NCBI RefSeq assembly: GCF_900102145.1
Contig: NZ_FNBC01000021.1
Coordinates: 1 to 36,035, forward strand
Length of the DNA: 36,035 nucleotides
Source: Thermus arciformis
Lineage (GTDB): Bacteria; Deinococcota; Deinococci; Deinococcales; Thermaceae
Direction: 5' to 3'
The notes under the pieces are model-generated. The model did not search any database, was not told the origin of the DNA, and saw only the letters and a program-made list of their open reading frames with translations. The position numbers and the translations under genes are program-made. This document shows, one piece after another, positions 17,272 to 27,854 of the stretch. Position 1 is the stretch's first letter. Each line of letters starts with the position of its first letter.

Positions 17272-17640
17272 GCCAGGGCAGGGGGTAAGCCGGGTTCTGT
17301 TTTCTGCGGTCATCTCTCTGGGACCGGTGTCGCCACCGGCCTCTAGCGGCCCATCCCGCAGGTTCTAACGGGCCGGGCAAGCCCTTCCTGCCTACCGGGC
17401 CTTGCACCGGGTGGGGTTTGCCGTGCCGCCCCTGTTTCCAGGAGGCGCGGTGGGCTCTTACCCCACCGTTTCACCCTTGCCCGCACCGGGGGAGGCCCCG
17501 GCCGCTGGCGGTCTCTTCTCTGTGGCACTTTCCGTCGGGTTACCCCGCCCAGCCGTTAGCTGGCACCCTGCCCTATGGTGCCCGGACTTTCCTCACCCGG
17601 AGGTTTGGGCCTCCGGGCGCGACCGCACCCCTGCCCTGGG
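17272..17640 (-). ncRNA. rnpB: RNase P RNA (bacterial type A)
   Basis: Catalytic RNA that matures the 5' ends of tRNAs. The hallmark segments are in order on the minus strand: GAGGAAAGTCCGGGC near the 5' end, ATAGGGCAGGGTGCCAGCTA, CGGAAAGTGCCACAGA, GGGTGAAACGGTGGGGTAAG and the 3' ACAGAACCCGGCTTA. Helix P1 is formed by CCAGGGCAGGGG (17639-17628) pairing with the complementary 3' stretch at 17284-17273. This fixes the ends to within a few bases and gives a length near 370 nt. The extra-long G-C helices suit a thermophile. Confidence 0.96.
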
Positions 17641-17649
17641 GCGTTCACC

Positions 17650-17678
17650 ATTCTAGCATGAACTGGGCCTAGGATGAA
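17650..17678 (-). promoter_or_regulatory. Promoter of the RNase P RNA gene
   Basis: On the minus strand TTCATC (17678-17673) and TAGAAT (17655-17650) are separated by 17 bases. The expected start site, about 7 bases past the -10, falls at 17643, matching the RNA 5' end inferred from helix P1. The -10 is good and the -35 is weak. Confidence 0.6.
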
Positions 17679-17681
17679 GGG

Positions 17682-17855
17682 GTGCGGGCTTTCCGGTCCA
17701 CCCCCTGGGTTTTTCTGTTTTTGGCCCTTTTGGGGCTTGCGGTGCTGGGGCTGGTTTGGCTTTTGGCGGCGGTGGCCCTTTTGATCGGCCTTGGGTACGA
17801 GGCCTGGCAGAGAATCCGGGGCCCCCGTTGGCGGCGCCTTCCCCCGCCCCGGTAG
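17682..17855 (+). CDS. Small membrane protein, unknown function
   Basis: 57 aa from GTG at 17682 with AGGA seven bases upstream. The product starts VRAFRSTPWVFLFLALLGLA and has about 33 hydrophobic residues, enough for one long or two short membrane helices. It ends in a strongly basic tail (RIRGPRWRRLPPPR), so the C-terminus should be cytoplasmic. It is divergent from rnpB and ends 3 bases before the rpmE promoter. The even coding pattern (third-position G/C, hydrophobic and then basic) supports a real gene, but I recognise no family. Its promoter would lie within the rnpB upstream region. Confidence 0.55.
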   Translation: MRAFRSTPWVFLFLALLGLAVLGLVWLLAAVALLIGLGYEAWQRIRGPRWRRLPPPR

Positions 17856-17858
17856 GCC

Positions 17859-17887
17859 TTGCCTCTTGGGCTTTCCGCCTTTAGACT
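17859..17887 (+). promoter_or_regulatory. Promoter of rpmE
   Basis: TTGCCT (17859-17864) and TAGACT (17882-17887) are separated by 17 bases. Transcription should start near 17894, placing the hairpin at 17901-17920 at the very 5' end of the rpmE message. Confidence 0.65.
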
Positions 17888-17900
17888 GGGTAGTGGTTTT

Positions 17901-17920
17901 CGCACGGCCAAGACCGTGCG
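17901..17920 (+). promoter_or_regulatory. Hairpin in the rpmE 5' leader
   Basis: CGCACGG (17901-17907) pairs perfectly with CCGTGCG (17914-17920) around a 6-nt loop. The stem ends exactly where the Shine-Dalgarno GGAGGAGG (17921-17928) begins. It is the only evident structure in the roughly 40-nt leader, so it could be a binding site for L31 itself or a 5' stabiliser. Feedback control by L31 is an inference from ribosomal-protein autoregulation in other bacteria. Confidence 0.5.
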
Positions 17921-17933
17921 GGAGGAGGCGAGC

Positions 17934-18149
17934 GTGAAGGAAGACATCCATCCCAAGCTGGTTCCCGCCCGCATCATCTGCGGTTGCGGCAACGTCATCC
18001 ACACCTACTCGGTGAAGCCCGAGATCTACGTGGAGGTCTGCAGCAAGTGCCATCCCTTCTACACGGGCCAGCAGCGCTTCGTGGACACGGAGGGTAGGGT
18101 AGAGCGCTTCCAGCGCCGCTACGGGGACTCCTACCGCAAGGGGCGGTGA
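17934..18149 (+). CDS. rpmE: 50S ribosomal protein L31 (zinc-binding form)
   Basis: 71 aa. Large-subunit protein that forms part of the bridge between the 50S and 30S heads. It starts at GTG 17934 ([20 protein letters not shown]), with GGAGGAGG upstream, and ends [14 protein letters not shown]. Four cysteines, two in CGC and two in VCSKC, show the C+ zinc-binding type. It begins KEDIHPKL and contains [10 protein letters not shown], a region I remember as slightly different in T. thermophilus HB8, hinting at another Thermus species. The longer upstream open frame is non-coding leader. Confidence 0.96.
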   Translation: MKEDIHPKLVPARIICGCGNVIHTYSVKPEIYVEVCSKCHPFYTGQQRFVDTEGRVERFQRRYGDSYRKGR

Positions 18150-18181
18150 CCCCACCGGGCGGGGGATGACCAAGGTTCGCT

Positions 18182-18202
18182 AGCCCTGGGGGCCTTAGGG
18201 CT
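18182..18202 (+). terminator. Weak hairpin between rpmE and tdk
   Basis: AGCCCT (18182-18187) can pair with AGGGCT (18197-18202) around a 9-nt loop, with an overlapping alternative CTGGG/CCCAG pairing. It lies 33 bases after rpmE and before the thymidine kinase gene. The stem is short and no U-tract follows, so partial termination at most. Confidence 0.35.
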
Positions 18203-18230
18203 CCCAGGTTGGCTTATTGTAGGGAAAACC

Positions 18231-18809
18231 ATGCCCCCTATACTCCACCGCCAGGGTTGGATTGAGGTGATCGCCGGCCCCATGTTCTCCGGCAAGAGCG
18301 AGGAGCTCATCCGCCGGGTCAAACGGGCCCTCATCGCAAGGCAGCGGGTCTTGGTTTTCAAGCCCCGCTTAGACGACCGCTACCACCCCGCCCACGTGGT
18401 GAGCCACGACGGGGAGAGGGTGGAGGCCATCCCCGTGGAGAGCGCCCAGGAGATGGAGGCCCACCTGGACCCCCTGCCCCAGGTGGTGGCCGTGGACGAG
18501 GTGCAGTTCCTGGACCGGGGGCTCATCCCCCTGGTGGAGCGCCTGGCCCAAGGGGGGGTGAGGGTGATCCTGGCGGGCCTGGACCTGGACTTCCGGGGGG
18601 AGCCCTTTGGCCTCGTCCCCGAGCTCCTCGCCCGGGCGGAGTTCGTGGACAAGCTCACCGCCATCTGCCAAAGGTGCGGGGCCCCCGCCACCCGCACCCA
18701 GCGCCTGGTGGACGGAAAGCCCGCCCGCTACACCGACCCCGTGATCCTCGTGGGGGCGAAGGAGCGCTACGAGCCCCGGTGCCGGGCCTGCCACCAGGTG
18801 GTCTACTGA
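18231..18809 (+). CDS. tdk: Thymidine kinase (type II)
   Basis: 192 aa. Phosphorylates thymidine to dTMP in the salvage pathway. The P-loop GPMFSGKS spans residues 16-23. The Walker B/catalytic region [10 protein letters not shown] lies near residue 90 and the lasso loop follows. Two CxxC pairs (CQRC and CRAC) form the structural zinc site of type II enzymes. The ATG at 18231 has no Shine-Dalgarno (preceding bases GTAGGGAAAACC), so initiation may be from a short or absent leader. The end overlaps the convergent Hsp20 gene by 7 bases. Confidence 0.95.
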   Translation: MPPILHRQGWIEVIAGPMFSGKSEELIRRVKRALIARQRVLVFKPRLDDRYHPAHVVSHDGERVEAIPVESAQEMEAHLDPLPQVVAVDEVQFLDRGLIPLVERLAQGGVRVILAGLDLDFRGEPFGLVPELLARAEFVDKLTAICQRCGAPATRTQRLVDGKPARYTDPVILVGAKERYEPRCRACHQVVY

Positions 18810-19210
18810 GCCAGGGGGAGGGGGGTGCCCTTGCGCTTCCGGAAGCGCACCTCCAGCACCCCCTGCCGCAGGCTCGCCTGGGCGGTGCCCTCCTCAATGG
18901 GGCCGGGGAGGTCCAGGGTGCGGCGGAAGGTGCCCATGGGCCTCTCCTCCAGGAGGTAGGTGCCGGGCCAGGGGTGGCGCACCCCCGCCAGGGTCACGCG
19001 GCTTCCCTCCTCCAAAAGCTCCAGGTCCTCGGGGCGAACCCCGGGGAGGTCCACCAAGAGGACGTAGTGGTCTTCTTCTTCCAGGAGGTCTATCCGAGGG
19101 GTCCAGGCGGCGGGCTCTTCGCCGGTGAGCTGGTAGGCCAGCTCGGCGATGCGCTCTTGCAGTTCTTTCAGCTTTCGCAGGGTCTCCAGGCGGTCCAGGC
19201 GTTCCAGCAT
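18803..19210 (-). CDS. Small heat shock protein, Hsp20/alpha-crystallin family
   Basis: 135 aa. ATP-independent chaperone that holds unfolding proteins. The N-terminal part ([20 protein letters not shown]) is a helical or coiled-coil arm. The alpha-crystallin domain begins [20 protein letters not shown] and continues [20 protein letters not shown]. It ends with [10 protein letters not shown], the degenerate GVLxVxxPK motif, and the LPLAQ tail. The ATG at 19210 follows a -10 element (TATGCT) by only six bases, suggesting a leaderless message. No heat-shock CIRCE-type repeat is seen. Confidence 0.88.
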   Translation of the reverse strand: MLERLDRLETLRKLKELQERIAELAYQLTGEEPAAWTPRIDLLEEEDHYVLLVDLPGVRPEDLELLEEGSRVTLAGVRHPWPGTYLLEERPMGTFRRTLDLPGPIEEGTAQASLRQGVLEVRFRKRKGTPLPLAQ

Positions 19211-19211
19211 G

Positions 19212-19226
19212 CCCTTAGCATAAGGG
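19212..19226. promoter_or_regulatory. Palindromic bidirectional promoter core (hsp20 / miaA)
   Basis: CCCTTA-GCA-TAAGGG is a perfect inverted repeat of two 6-base arms. Read to the left it gives -10 TATGCT (19222-19217), six bases before the hsp20 ATG. Read to the right it gives -10 TAGCAT (19216-19221), seven bases before the miaA GTG at 19229. One 15-bp element therefore supplies overlapping -10 boxes for two divergent leaderless genes. The -35 regions lie inside the opposite genes and are weak. Confidence 0.6.
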
Positions 19227-19228
19227 AT

Positions 19229-20137
19229 GTGGAGGCGGTGCCGGTTCTCGCCGGGCCCACGGGGAGCGGGAAGACCCTTTTGGCCCTGCGCCTCGCCGAG
19301 GAGCTTCCCCTGGAGGTGGTCTCCGCCGACGCCACCATGGTCTACCGGGGGCTGGACATCGGCACGGACAAGCCCACGCCCGAGGAGCGGGCGAAAGCGC
19401 CCCACCACCTGGTGGACGTCCTCGAGCCCCACGAGGCCATGAGCGTGGCCCGCTTCCTCGCCCTGGCCGAGGAGGCCATTGCCCAGGTCCTCTCCCGGGG
19501 AAAGCTCCCCTTGGTGGTGGGGGGGACGGGCTACTACATCCGCGCCCTCTCCGAGGGGCTTCACGACCTCCCTCCGCCGGACCCCGGGGTCCAGGAGGCC
19601 CTGTGGGCGGAGCTTGAGGAACGGGGCCTTGAGGCCCTCCTCGCCGAGCTCGCCCGGGCGAGCCCCGAGGACGCCCACCGCGTGGGGAGAAACCCCAGGA
19701 GGCTCGTCCGGGCCCTGGAGGTCCTGAGGCGCACGGGCACCCCCCCGGCCCGGTTTCCCAAGAGGCCCCCCCGCTTCCGCTACAAGAAGCTCGTCCTCTG
19801 GCCCGACCGGGCCTGGCTTTTCCCGAGGCTGGAGGAACGGGCCAAGGCCCAGTTCGCCCGGGGGCTCGTGGAGGAGGTGCGGGGGCTCCTTGCCCGCTAC
19901 CCCAGGATGCCCACCGCCCTCCAGGCCATCGGCTACAAGGAGGTGGTGGGCCACCTCTTGGGGGAGTACGGCCTGGAGGAGGCCCTAAGGCGGGACATCC
20001 GGGCGGTGAAGGCCTACGCCAAGAGGCAGTACACCTGGTTCCGCCACGAGCCCGGGGACGTGGTCTACCTGCCCCGGGGGGGCGAGGAGGCGTACACGGG
20101 CTTCCGGGACTGGCTTCGCCTCCACTTCGGGCTATAG
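19229..20137 (+). CDS. miaA: tRNA dimethylallyltransferase MiaA
   Basis: 302 aa from GTG at 19229. Transfers a dimethylallyl group to N6 of A37 in tRNAs reading codons that start with U. The P-loop [10 protein letters not shown] is followed by [30 protein letters not shown] and [13 protein letters not shown], all diagnostic. The end has [18 protein letters not shown] and [11 protein letters not shown] second GTG at 19238 would be too near GGAGG, and the leaderless geometry favours 19229. The open frame runs much further upstream, but that part is antisense to hsp20. Gene gatA starts 8 bases after the stop. Confidence 0.95.
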   Translation: MEAVPVLAGPTGSGKTLLALRLAEELPLEVVSADATMVYRGLDIGTDKPTPEERAKAPHHLVDVLEPHEAMSVARFLALAEEAIAQVLSRGKLPLVVGGTGYYIRALSEGLHDLPPPDPGVQEALWAELEERGLEALLAELARASPEDAHRVGRNPRRLVRALEVLRRTGTPPARFPKRPPRFRYKKLVLWPDRAWLFPRLEERAKAQFARGLVEEVRGLLARYPRMPTALQAIGYKEVVGHLLGEYGLEEALRRDIRAVKAYAKRQYTWFRHEPGDVVYLPRGGEEAYTGFRDWLRLHFGL

Positions 20138-20138
20138 T
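20133..20138 (+). promoter_or_regulatory. -10 element of gatA, leaderless type
   Basis: TATAGT at 20133-20138 overlaps the end of miaA (stop TAG at 20135-20137). It is six bases (GGGGGC) before the gatA ATG at 20145, the same geometry as other leaderless starts in this window. No clear -35 was found, and read-through from miaA is also possible. Confidence 0.5.
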
Positions 20139-20144
20139 GGGGGC

Positions 20145-21560
20145 ATGTTGGCCCACGAGATCCGCGCCCGCGTGGCCCGGGGGGAGGTTTCCCCCCTGGA
20201 GGTGGCCCAGGCCTACCTGAAGCGGGTCCAGGAGCTAGACCCAAGCCTCGGCGCCTTCCTCTCCTTAAACGAGAGGCTTTTGCAGGAGGCGGAAGGGGTG
20301 GACCCCCGGCTTCCCCTGGCGGGCCTCGTGGTGGCGGTGAAGGACAACATCGCCACCCGGGGCCTCCGCACCACGGCGGGAAGCCGCCTTCTGGAAAACT
20401 TCGTGCCCCCCTACGAGGCCACCGCGGTGGCGAGGCTTAGGGCCCTGGGCGCCCTGGTCCTGGGCAAGACCAACCTGGACGAGTTCGGCATGGGCTCCTC
20501 CACGGAGCACTCCGCCTTCTTCCCCACCAAGAACCCCTTTGACCCCCATAGGGTCCCCGGGGGCTCCAGCGGGGGAAGCGCCGCCGCCTTGGCCGCCGAC
20601 CTCGCCCCCCTCGCCCTGGGTTCCGACACGGGGGGAAGCGTCCGGCAGCCCGCGGCCTTCTGCGGCGTCTACGGCCTCAAGCCCACCTACGGCCGGGTGA
20701 GCCGCTTCGGCCTCATCGCCTACGCCTCGAGCCTGGACCAGATCGGCCCCATGGCCCGCTCCGTGCGGGACCTCGCCCTCCTCATGGACGCCGTGGCCGG
20801 GCCCGACCCCCTGGACGCCACGAGCCTGGACCTCCCCCCCCGCTTCCAGGAGGCCCTGGAGGGGCCCCTTCCCCCCTTGCGCCTCGGGGTGGTGCGGGAG
20901 GCCCTCGCGGGGAATAGCCCCGGGGTGGAAAGGGCCCTGGAGGAGGCCCTTGAGGTCTTCCGGGGGCTTGGCCTTTCCCTGCGGGAGGTCTCCTGGCCCT
21001 CCCTCCCCCAGGCCCTCGCCGCCTACTACATCCTCGCCCCGGCGGAGGCGAGCTCCAACCTGGCCCGCTACGACGGCACCCTCTACGGGGTCCGGGCGGA
21101 GGGGGAGGAGGTGGAGGGGGTGCGCCAGGCCACCCGGGCCCGCTTCGGCCTCGAGGTGAAAAGGCGGGTCCTCGTGGGCACCTTCGTCCTCTCCAGCGGC
21201 TACTACGAGGCCTACTACGGCCGCGCCCAGGCCTTCCGCCGCCGCCTCAAGGCCGAGGCCCGGGCCCTCTTCCAGGAGGTGGACCTCCTCCTCCTCCCCA
21301 CCACCCCCCACCCCGCCTTCCCTTTCGGGGCCCGGCGCGACCCCCTTTCCATGTACCGGGAGGACCTCTACACCGTGGGGGCGAACCTCGCGGGGCTTCC
21401 CGCCCTCTCCTTCCCCGCGGGGTTTGAGGGCCACCTGCCCGTGGGCCTCCAGCTCCTCGCCCCCTGGGGGGAGGACGAGAGGCTTCTTCGGGCGGCCCTC
21501 GCCTTTGAGGAGGCCACGGACCGCGCCTTCCTCCGCGCCCCTTTGGGGGAGGCCTTCTAG
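20145..21560 (+). CDS. gatA: Aspartyl/glutamyl-tRNA amidotransferase subunit A
   Basis: 471 aa. Amidase subunit of GatCAB, which releases ammonia from glutamine to convert Asp-tRNA(Asn) or Glu-tRNA(Gln) to the amide form. The amidase triad fits Lys66 (VVAVKDN), cis-Ser141 ([12 protein letters not shown]) and Ser165 ([11 protein letters not shown]); the spacing equals that of the known K79/S154/S178 triad in Staphylococcus aureus Gat[21 protein letters not shown] and the C-terminal [17 protein letters not shown] are family blocks. gatB and gatC are not in the window. Confidence 0.96.
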   Translation: MLAHEIRARVARGEVSPLEVAQAYLKRVQELDPSLGAFLSLNERLLQEAEGVDPRLPLAGLVVAVKDNIATRGLRTTAGSRLLENFVPPYEATAVARLRALGALVLGKTNLDEFGMGSSTEHSAFFPTKNPFDPHRVPGGSSGGSAAALAADLAPLALGSDTGGSVRQPAAFCGVYGLKPTYGRVSRFGLIAYASSLDQIGPMARSVRDLALLMDAVAGPDPLDATSLDLPPRFQEALEGPLPPLRLGVVREALAGNSPGVERALEEALEVFRGLGLSLREVSWPSLPQALAAYYILAPAEASSNLARYDGTLYGVRAEGEEVEGVRQATRARFGLEVKRRVLVGTFVLSSGYYEAYYGRAQAFRRRLKAEARALFQEVDLLLLPTTPHPAFPFGARRDPLSMYREDLYTVGANLAGLPALSFPAGFEGHLPVGLQLLAPWGEDERLLRAALAFEEATDRAFLRAPLGEAF

Positions 21561-21561
21561 G

Positions 21562-22305
21562 ATGGACCCTGCCTTTCGCTTCCGCCTCGCCACCCGCCTC
21601 GCCCGGCGCCTCCGGGCCGAGGGCAGGCCCCTCCCCCTTTCCCACCTGGGGGAGGCCCTGGGGCTTCGGGGCCCCGTGGAACGGGTGGTGCGGCCCCTTC
21701 TGGACGGGAGGTTCCTCCTGGAGGAGGCGGTGGGGCTTTGGGAGTGGCGCTACCCCTTTCCCCTGGAGGGGGAGGCGGTGGTGGTCCTGGACCTGGAGAC
21801 CACGGGGCTCGCCCCGGGGGTCAACGAGATCCTTGAGCTCGCCCTGGTGCGCTTGGAAGGCCCAAGGCGCCAAGCCTTCCAGAGCCTTGTGCGCCCTTCG
21901 CGCCCCCCGAGCCCTTTCATCCAGAGGCTCACCGGGATCCGGGCCTCCGAGCTGGAGGAGGCCCCTTCCCTGGAGGAGGTCTTGGCCCAGGCCTACCCCC
22001 TCCTGCGAGGGGCCACCCTGGTCCTCCACAACGCCGCCTTTGACCTCTCCTTCCTGAGGCCCGCCCTGGGGAGGCTGGGCCTGGCCTTGGAGGGCCCCGC
22101 GGTGGACTCCATCCGCCTGGCCAAGAAGGCCATGAGGGGCCTTCGCCGCTACGGCCTGGACGCCCTTTCCGAGGTCTTAGAACTCCCCCCCAGGAAGGAG
22201 CACCGGGCCCTGGCGGACGTGGAGCGCACCCTGGCCCTGGTCCACGAGGTGTACTATATGCTTACTGCAGGGAGTCCCCGTTCCCTGGTGGAGCTAGGGA
22301 GGTAG
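21562..22305 (+). CDS. DnaQ-like 3'-5' exonuclease with N-terminal winged-helix-like region
   Basis: 247 aa. The DEDDh exonuclease motifs are all visible: DLETTG (Exo I, near residue 76), HNAAFDLSFLRPAL (Exo II) and HRALADVE (Exo III). The fold is that of the proofreading epsilon subunit of DNA polymerase III. About 70 residues before it (PLSHLGEALGLRG then VVRPLLDGRFLLEE) look like a winged helix, which E. coli DnaQ lacks. The ATG at 21562 is one base after the gatA stop, with GGGGGAGG nine bases upstream. It may be a repair exonuclease or an epsilon-like proofreader. Confidence 0.85.
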   Translation: MDPAFRFRLATRLARRLRAEGRPLPLSHLGEALGLRGPVERVVRPLLDGRFLLEEAVGLWEWRYPFPLEGEAVVVLDLETTGLAPGVNEILELALVRLEGPRRQAFQSLVRPSRPPSPFIQRLTGIRASELEEAPSLEEVLAQAYPLLRGATLVLHNAAFDLSFLRPALGRLGLALEGPAVDSIRLAKKAMRGLRRYGLDALSEVLELPPRKEHRALADVERTLALVHEVYYMLTAGSPRSLVELGR

Positions 22306-22306
22306 T

Positions 22307-23362
22307 ATGACCGTCCGCTATGTTCTGACCAGCGCCTGTATTCAGTCGGGCACCATGGCCCTCACCGCCTCCTTGCGCCAGCGCCTTCTGGGCAAGGAGC
22401 GCGTGCGCTTCCTGGACGAGGACGGGGAGGCCTTTGAGGCGGAGGTGGACTGGAAGGGGGGCCTCCTCAGGGGCCTTGGGCCTTACTACGCCAAGCGGCG
22501 CCTGGCGGCCAACGAGGTGGTCCTCCTCCACTTCCGGGGCGAGGAGGTGGAGCTCAAGGCCCTGCCCCGCGCCCTCCCCCGCCTGGAGAAGCCCCGGGAA
22601 GAGCCCAAGGAGGTGAAGGCGGAAGCCCCCCAGGAAAAGCGCCGGGTCCGGGTAACCCCCTACCCCAAGGAGGTCCTCTTTCCCCACGAACCCAAGGCCC
22701 TCGAGCCCCCGGGCATCACCGAGGACCTGAGGCGGCTTGGCTTCCTCCTGGAGGGGGGGCCTCCCTGGCTCTACAAGGCCCCCCTGGGGCGGCGGCAGGT
22801 GGCCTTGGCCCTCTTGCGCCTGGGGGAGGGGAGGGTGGAGGACCTCAAGCCCTACCGCATGCAGGGGGTCCACGTGGCCCTTCTGGCCCCGGAGTCGGAG
22901 AAGGAGGCGGTCCCCCCGGGGGTCGCCCACCTCTCCCCGGAGGCGGTGAGCCGCCTGGTGCGCCTTAAAGGGCGGTTTCCCCTTTCCCCCTTGGACCTCG
23001 AGGACCTCCTGCGCCAGGGCCGGGTGGACCTGGAGGCGGTGGAGGCCCTGGAGGACCGCCTGGCGGCGGAGCTTGCCGAGCGGGGGGCCTTGGCCGCCCT
23101 CCTCCTCCTCCTCGCCCGCAAGCGCCTGGGGGAGGTGTTCTTGCTCCCGGACCTCGAGGCCGAGGCCCTGGAGGAAGGCCTCATCCCCGAGGTGGTGCGC
23201 CAGGGGGTGGAGCTTTTGGTCCAGCCCCCCTTCCTCCTCCTGAAGCGGCTTTCCCCGGGGGAGTTCCTCCTGAGGCAGGAGGTGGAGGAAGGCCTTAGGG
23301 ACCTCGCGGCCTTCGCGGAAGGGGTCCTCGCCCGCCTCAGCCGCGTCCGTGAGGGCGCTTGA
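22307..23362 (+). CDS. Unrecognised 351-aa protein, three-part layout
   Basis: 351 aa, ATG at 22307 preceded by AGGGAGGTAGT and one base after the exonuclease stop, so the two are co-translated. I recognise no family. Residues 1-85 form a compact alpha/beta unit (MTVRYVLTSACIQSGTMALT, later VVLLHFRGEEVELKAL). Residues 90-135 are a charged, proline-rich linker (REEPKEVKAEAPQEKRRVRV). The rest has LRRLGFLLEGGPPWLYKAPL and PYRMQGVHVALLAPES, then a long helical, leucine- and glutamate-rich end. No signal peptide or membrane helix. Pairing with a DnaQ-like exonuclease suggests a nucleic-acid role, which is inference. Its end overlaps csaB (convergent) by 26 bases. Confidence 0.75.
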   Translation: MTVRYVLTSACIQSGTMALTASLRQRLLGKERVRFLDEDGEAFEAEVDWKGGLLRGLGPYYAKRRLAANEVVLLHFRGEEVELKALPRALPRLEKPREEPKEVKAEAPQEKRRVRVTPYPKEVLFPHEPKALEPPGITEDLRRLGFLLEGGPPWLYKAPLGRRQVALALLRLGEGRVEDLKPYRMQGVHVALLAPESEKEAVPPGVAHLSPEAVSRLVRLKGRFPLSPLDLEDLLRQGRVDLEAVEALEDRLAAELAERGALAALLLLLARKRLGEVFLLPDLEAEALEEGLIPEVVRQGVELLVQPPFLLLKRLSPGEFLLRQEVEEGLRDLAAFAEGVLARLSRVREGA

Positions 23363-24313
23363 CGGGGGTGGCCTCCCCCAAGGCGAGGTCAAAGCTCCGC
23401 CTGGCCCGCTCCTTCAAGGCCTCCACCTTCTCCCAGTCGGGGTAGCGCCCGTACATGGCCGCCTTGGAGAGCTTGATGGGGTCCCCGGGGAGCTCCTGGT
23501 AGTAGGCCCCGGTCTCCTTGGCGAAGGCGGCCACCTTGGGGTCGTAGGAGAGGGCGGCGAAGGGGGTGCCCGCCGCCGCCGCCAGGATGAGGCCGTGGAG
23601 GCGCATGGAGATCACGTACCCCGCCTGGGCCGCGAGGTAGAGGACCCGGCGGGGGTCGGAGGTGCGCTCTATGCGGTGGAGGTAGAAGGTCTTGGCCACC
23701 TCGTCGTCGTAGCCGGGCTGGAGGAGGAGGACCAGGACCTGCTTGCCCTCGTGGAAGAGGTGGTTGGCGGTGATGTAGAGGTTCTTTAGGGCCTCCTGGC
23801 TCACCCCGGCCCGGGGGATGACGAGGACGAGGTCCTCCTCCCGCTTCACGGGGGGCGGGGTGAGGAGGAGGGCGGGGTCGGCCCCGAGCTCGGCGGGGAG
23901 GCCCAGGCGCCGGGCGTACTCCAGGGAGTCCTGGTCCCTGAGGATCACCGGCACCCCCTTGAGGGCCTTTTGCACCTGCCTCTCCCCCCAAGGGGAGAGG
24001 GGCCCCAAGGACTGGTTGAAGACCACCACCCGCTTGCGGAAGAGGCGGGCGAGGCGGAGCACGGAGAGGTAGTAGGTGAGGCTTAGGGCGCTGGTGGCGT
24101 CCTGCAGAAGCCCCCCTCCGCCCAAAAGCCAGAGGTCCGCCCGGAGGAGGGCGAGGGGGTTCAGGCGGTGGAAGGCCGCCACCCCGTGCTCCTCCCGGGT
24201 GCCCTTGGGGTCGCCGGAGAGGGCCACCACCCGGTGCCCCCGGGCCTTGAGCTCCCGGGCGATGGCCTCGAGGATGGCCTCGTCCCCCGCGTTCTTGAAG
24301 CCGTAGTACCCCG

Positions 24314-24329
<16 letters not shown>
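23337..24329 (-). CDS. csaB: Polysaccharide pyruvyl transferase CsaB
   Basis: 330 aa. Adds pyruvate ketals to the secondary cell-wall polymer, the ligand for SLH domains that anchor the S-layer; CsaB has this role in Thermus and Bacillus anthracis. The start MVVGVAGYYGFKNAGDEAIL and LWLLGGGGLLQDATSALS are family blocks. So are VVFNQSLGPLSPWGER, GADPALLLTPP and the C-terminal VISMRLHGLILAAAAGTPF. The GT-B-like fold is expected to be cytoplasmic. The ATG at 24329 has AAGGAGG eight bases upstream and overlaps the DUF5693 gene by 16 bases. Confidence 0.94.
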
Positions 24330-26667
<2,338 letters not shown>

Positions 26668-27798
26668 CTACCGGGCGAAGGCCGCGGGCTCCTGGGAGTG
26701 GCCGATGGCCTTTTCCGTCTCCAGATCAAAGGCGTGCAGGCGGCCGGTGTCCGCGAGAAGCTCCACCCGGTCCCCGGGCTTCACCGGGGCGTGGCCGTCC
26801 ACCTTGGCCACCAGGACGGTGCCGTCCACGCTCACGTGGAGTTCCGTTTCCGCGCCCAAAGGCTCCACCACCTCCACCTCGCCCCGGATGGCGTTCTCCT
26901 CCTCGGGGATCACCGTGAAGCCCTTGAGGCCCAAATGCTCGGGCCGGACGCCAAGCCAGACCTCCTTCCCGGCGTAGGGCCTGAGGCTTGGGGCCAGGAC
27001 GGGGTTGGCGCGGATCCGGAGCCCCGGGGCTGCGAGGTAGACCTTCTCCCCCTGGACCTCCACGGAGGCCTTGACGAAGTTCATGGAGGGGCTTCCGATG
27101 AAGCCCGCCACGAAGCGGTTGGCGGGGAAGTCGTAGAGGCGGAGGGGGGTGTCCACCTGCTGGACCTCCCCGTCCTTCATGACCACGATGCGGTGGCCCA
27201 GGGTCATGGCCTCCACCTGGTCGTGGGTCACGTAGATGGTGGTGACCCCGAGCCGCCGCTGCAGCTTGGCGATCTCGGCCCGCATCTCCACCCGGAGCTT
27301 GGCGTCCAGGTTGGAGAGGGGCTCGTCCATGAGGAAGACCTTGGGCTCCCGCACGATGGCCCGCCCCATGGCCACCCGCTGGCGCTGGCCGCCCGAGAGC
27401 TCCCGGGGCTTGCGGTGGAGGAGGTGCTCAATCTTCAGGATGCGGGCGGCCTCCTTCACCCGCCGGTCAATCTCGTCCTTGGGGTAGCGCCTGAGGCGGA
27501 GCCCAAAGGCCATGTTCTCGTAGACGTTCATGTGGGGGTAGAGGGCGTAGTTCTGGAAGACCATGGCGATGTCCCGGTCCTTGGGGGGGACGTCGTTCAC
27601 CAGGCGGTCGCCGATGAAGATCTTCCCCTCGGAGACCTCCTCCAGCCCGGCGATCATCCGCAAGGTGGTGGTCTTCCCGCAGCCACTGGGCCCCACGAAG
27701 ACCACGAACTCGCCGTCTTCCGTCTCCAGGTTGAAGTCCTTGACGGCCACCACCTTACCGAAGCGCTTCCACACGTGCTCCAGCTTGACCTTGGCCAT
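26668..27798 (-). CDS. Sugar ABC transporter ATPase, UgpC/MalK type
   Basis: 376 aa. ATP-binding subunit for carbohydrate importers. Walker A GPSGCGKTT (near residue 38), Q-loop VFQNYALYPHM, signature LSGGQRQRVAMGRA, Walker B FLMDEPLSNLDAKLR and switch THDQVEAM are complete. The last 140 or so residues form the OB-type regulatory domain of the MalK group (ending GRLHAFDLETEKAIG). No permease or sugar-binding protein is adjacent, so it probably serves several sugar importers encoded elsewhere. The ATG at 27798 has GAGGAGGCG upstream. It is divergent from the BMP transporter operon. Confidence 0.93.
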   Translation of the reverse strand: MAKVKLEHVWKRFGKVVAVKDFNLETEDGEFVVFVGPSGCGKTTTLRMIAGLEEVSEGKIFIGDRLVNDVPPKDRDIAMVFQNYALYPHMNVYENMAFGLRLRRYPKDEIDRRVKEAARILKIEHLLHRKPRELSGGQRQRVAMGRAIVREPKVFLMDEPLSNLDAKLRVEMRAEIAKLQRRLGVTTIYVTHDQVEAMTLGHRIVVMKDGEVQQVDTPLRLYDFPANRFVAGFIGSPSMNFVKASVEVQGEKVYLAAPGLRIRANPVLAPSLRPYAGKEVWLGVRPEHLGLKGFTVIPEEENAIRGEVEVVEPLGAETELHVSVDGTVLVAKVDGHAPVKPGDRVELLADTGRLHAFDLETEKAIGHSQEPAAFAR

Positions 27799-27854
27799 AA
27801 GCGCCTCCTCGCCCCGCGCTTTGAGCCGCTTCGGACCCATCGGGGGCTTGGGCC

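Noticed and set aside
18674-19228. Upstream extension of the miaA frame
   Set aside because: This part lies antisense to the Hsp20 gene and within tdk, and MiaA homology starts at the P-loop region after 19229.
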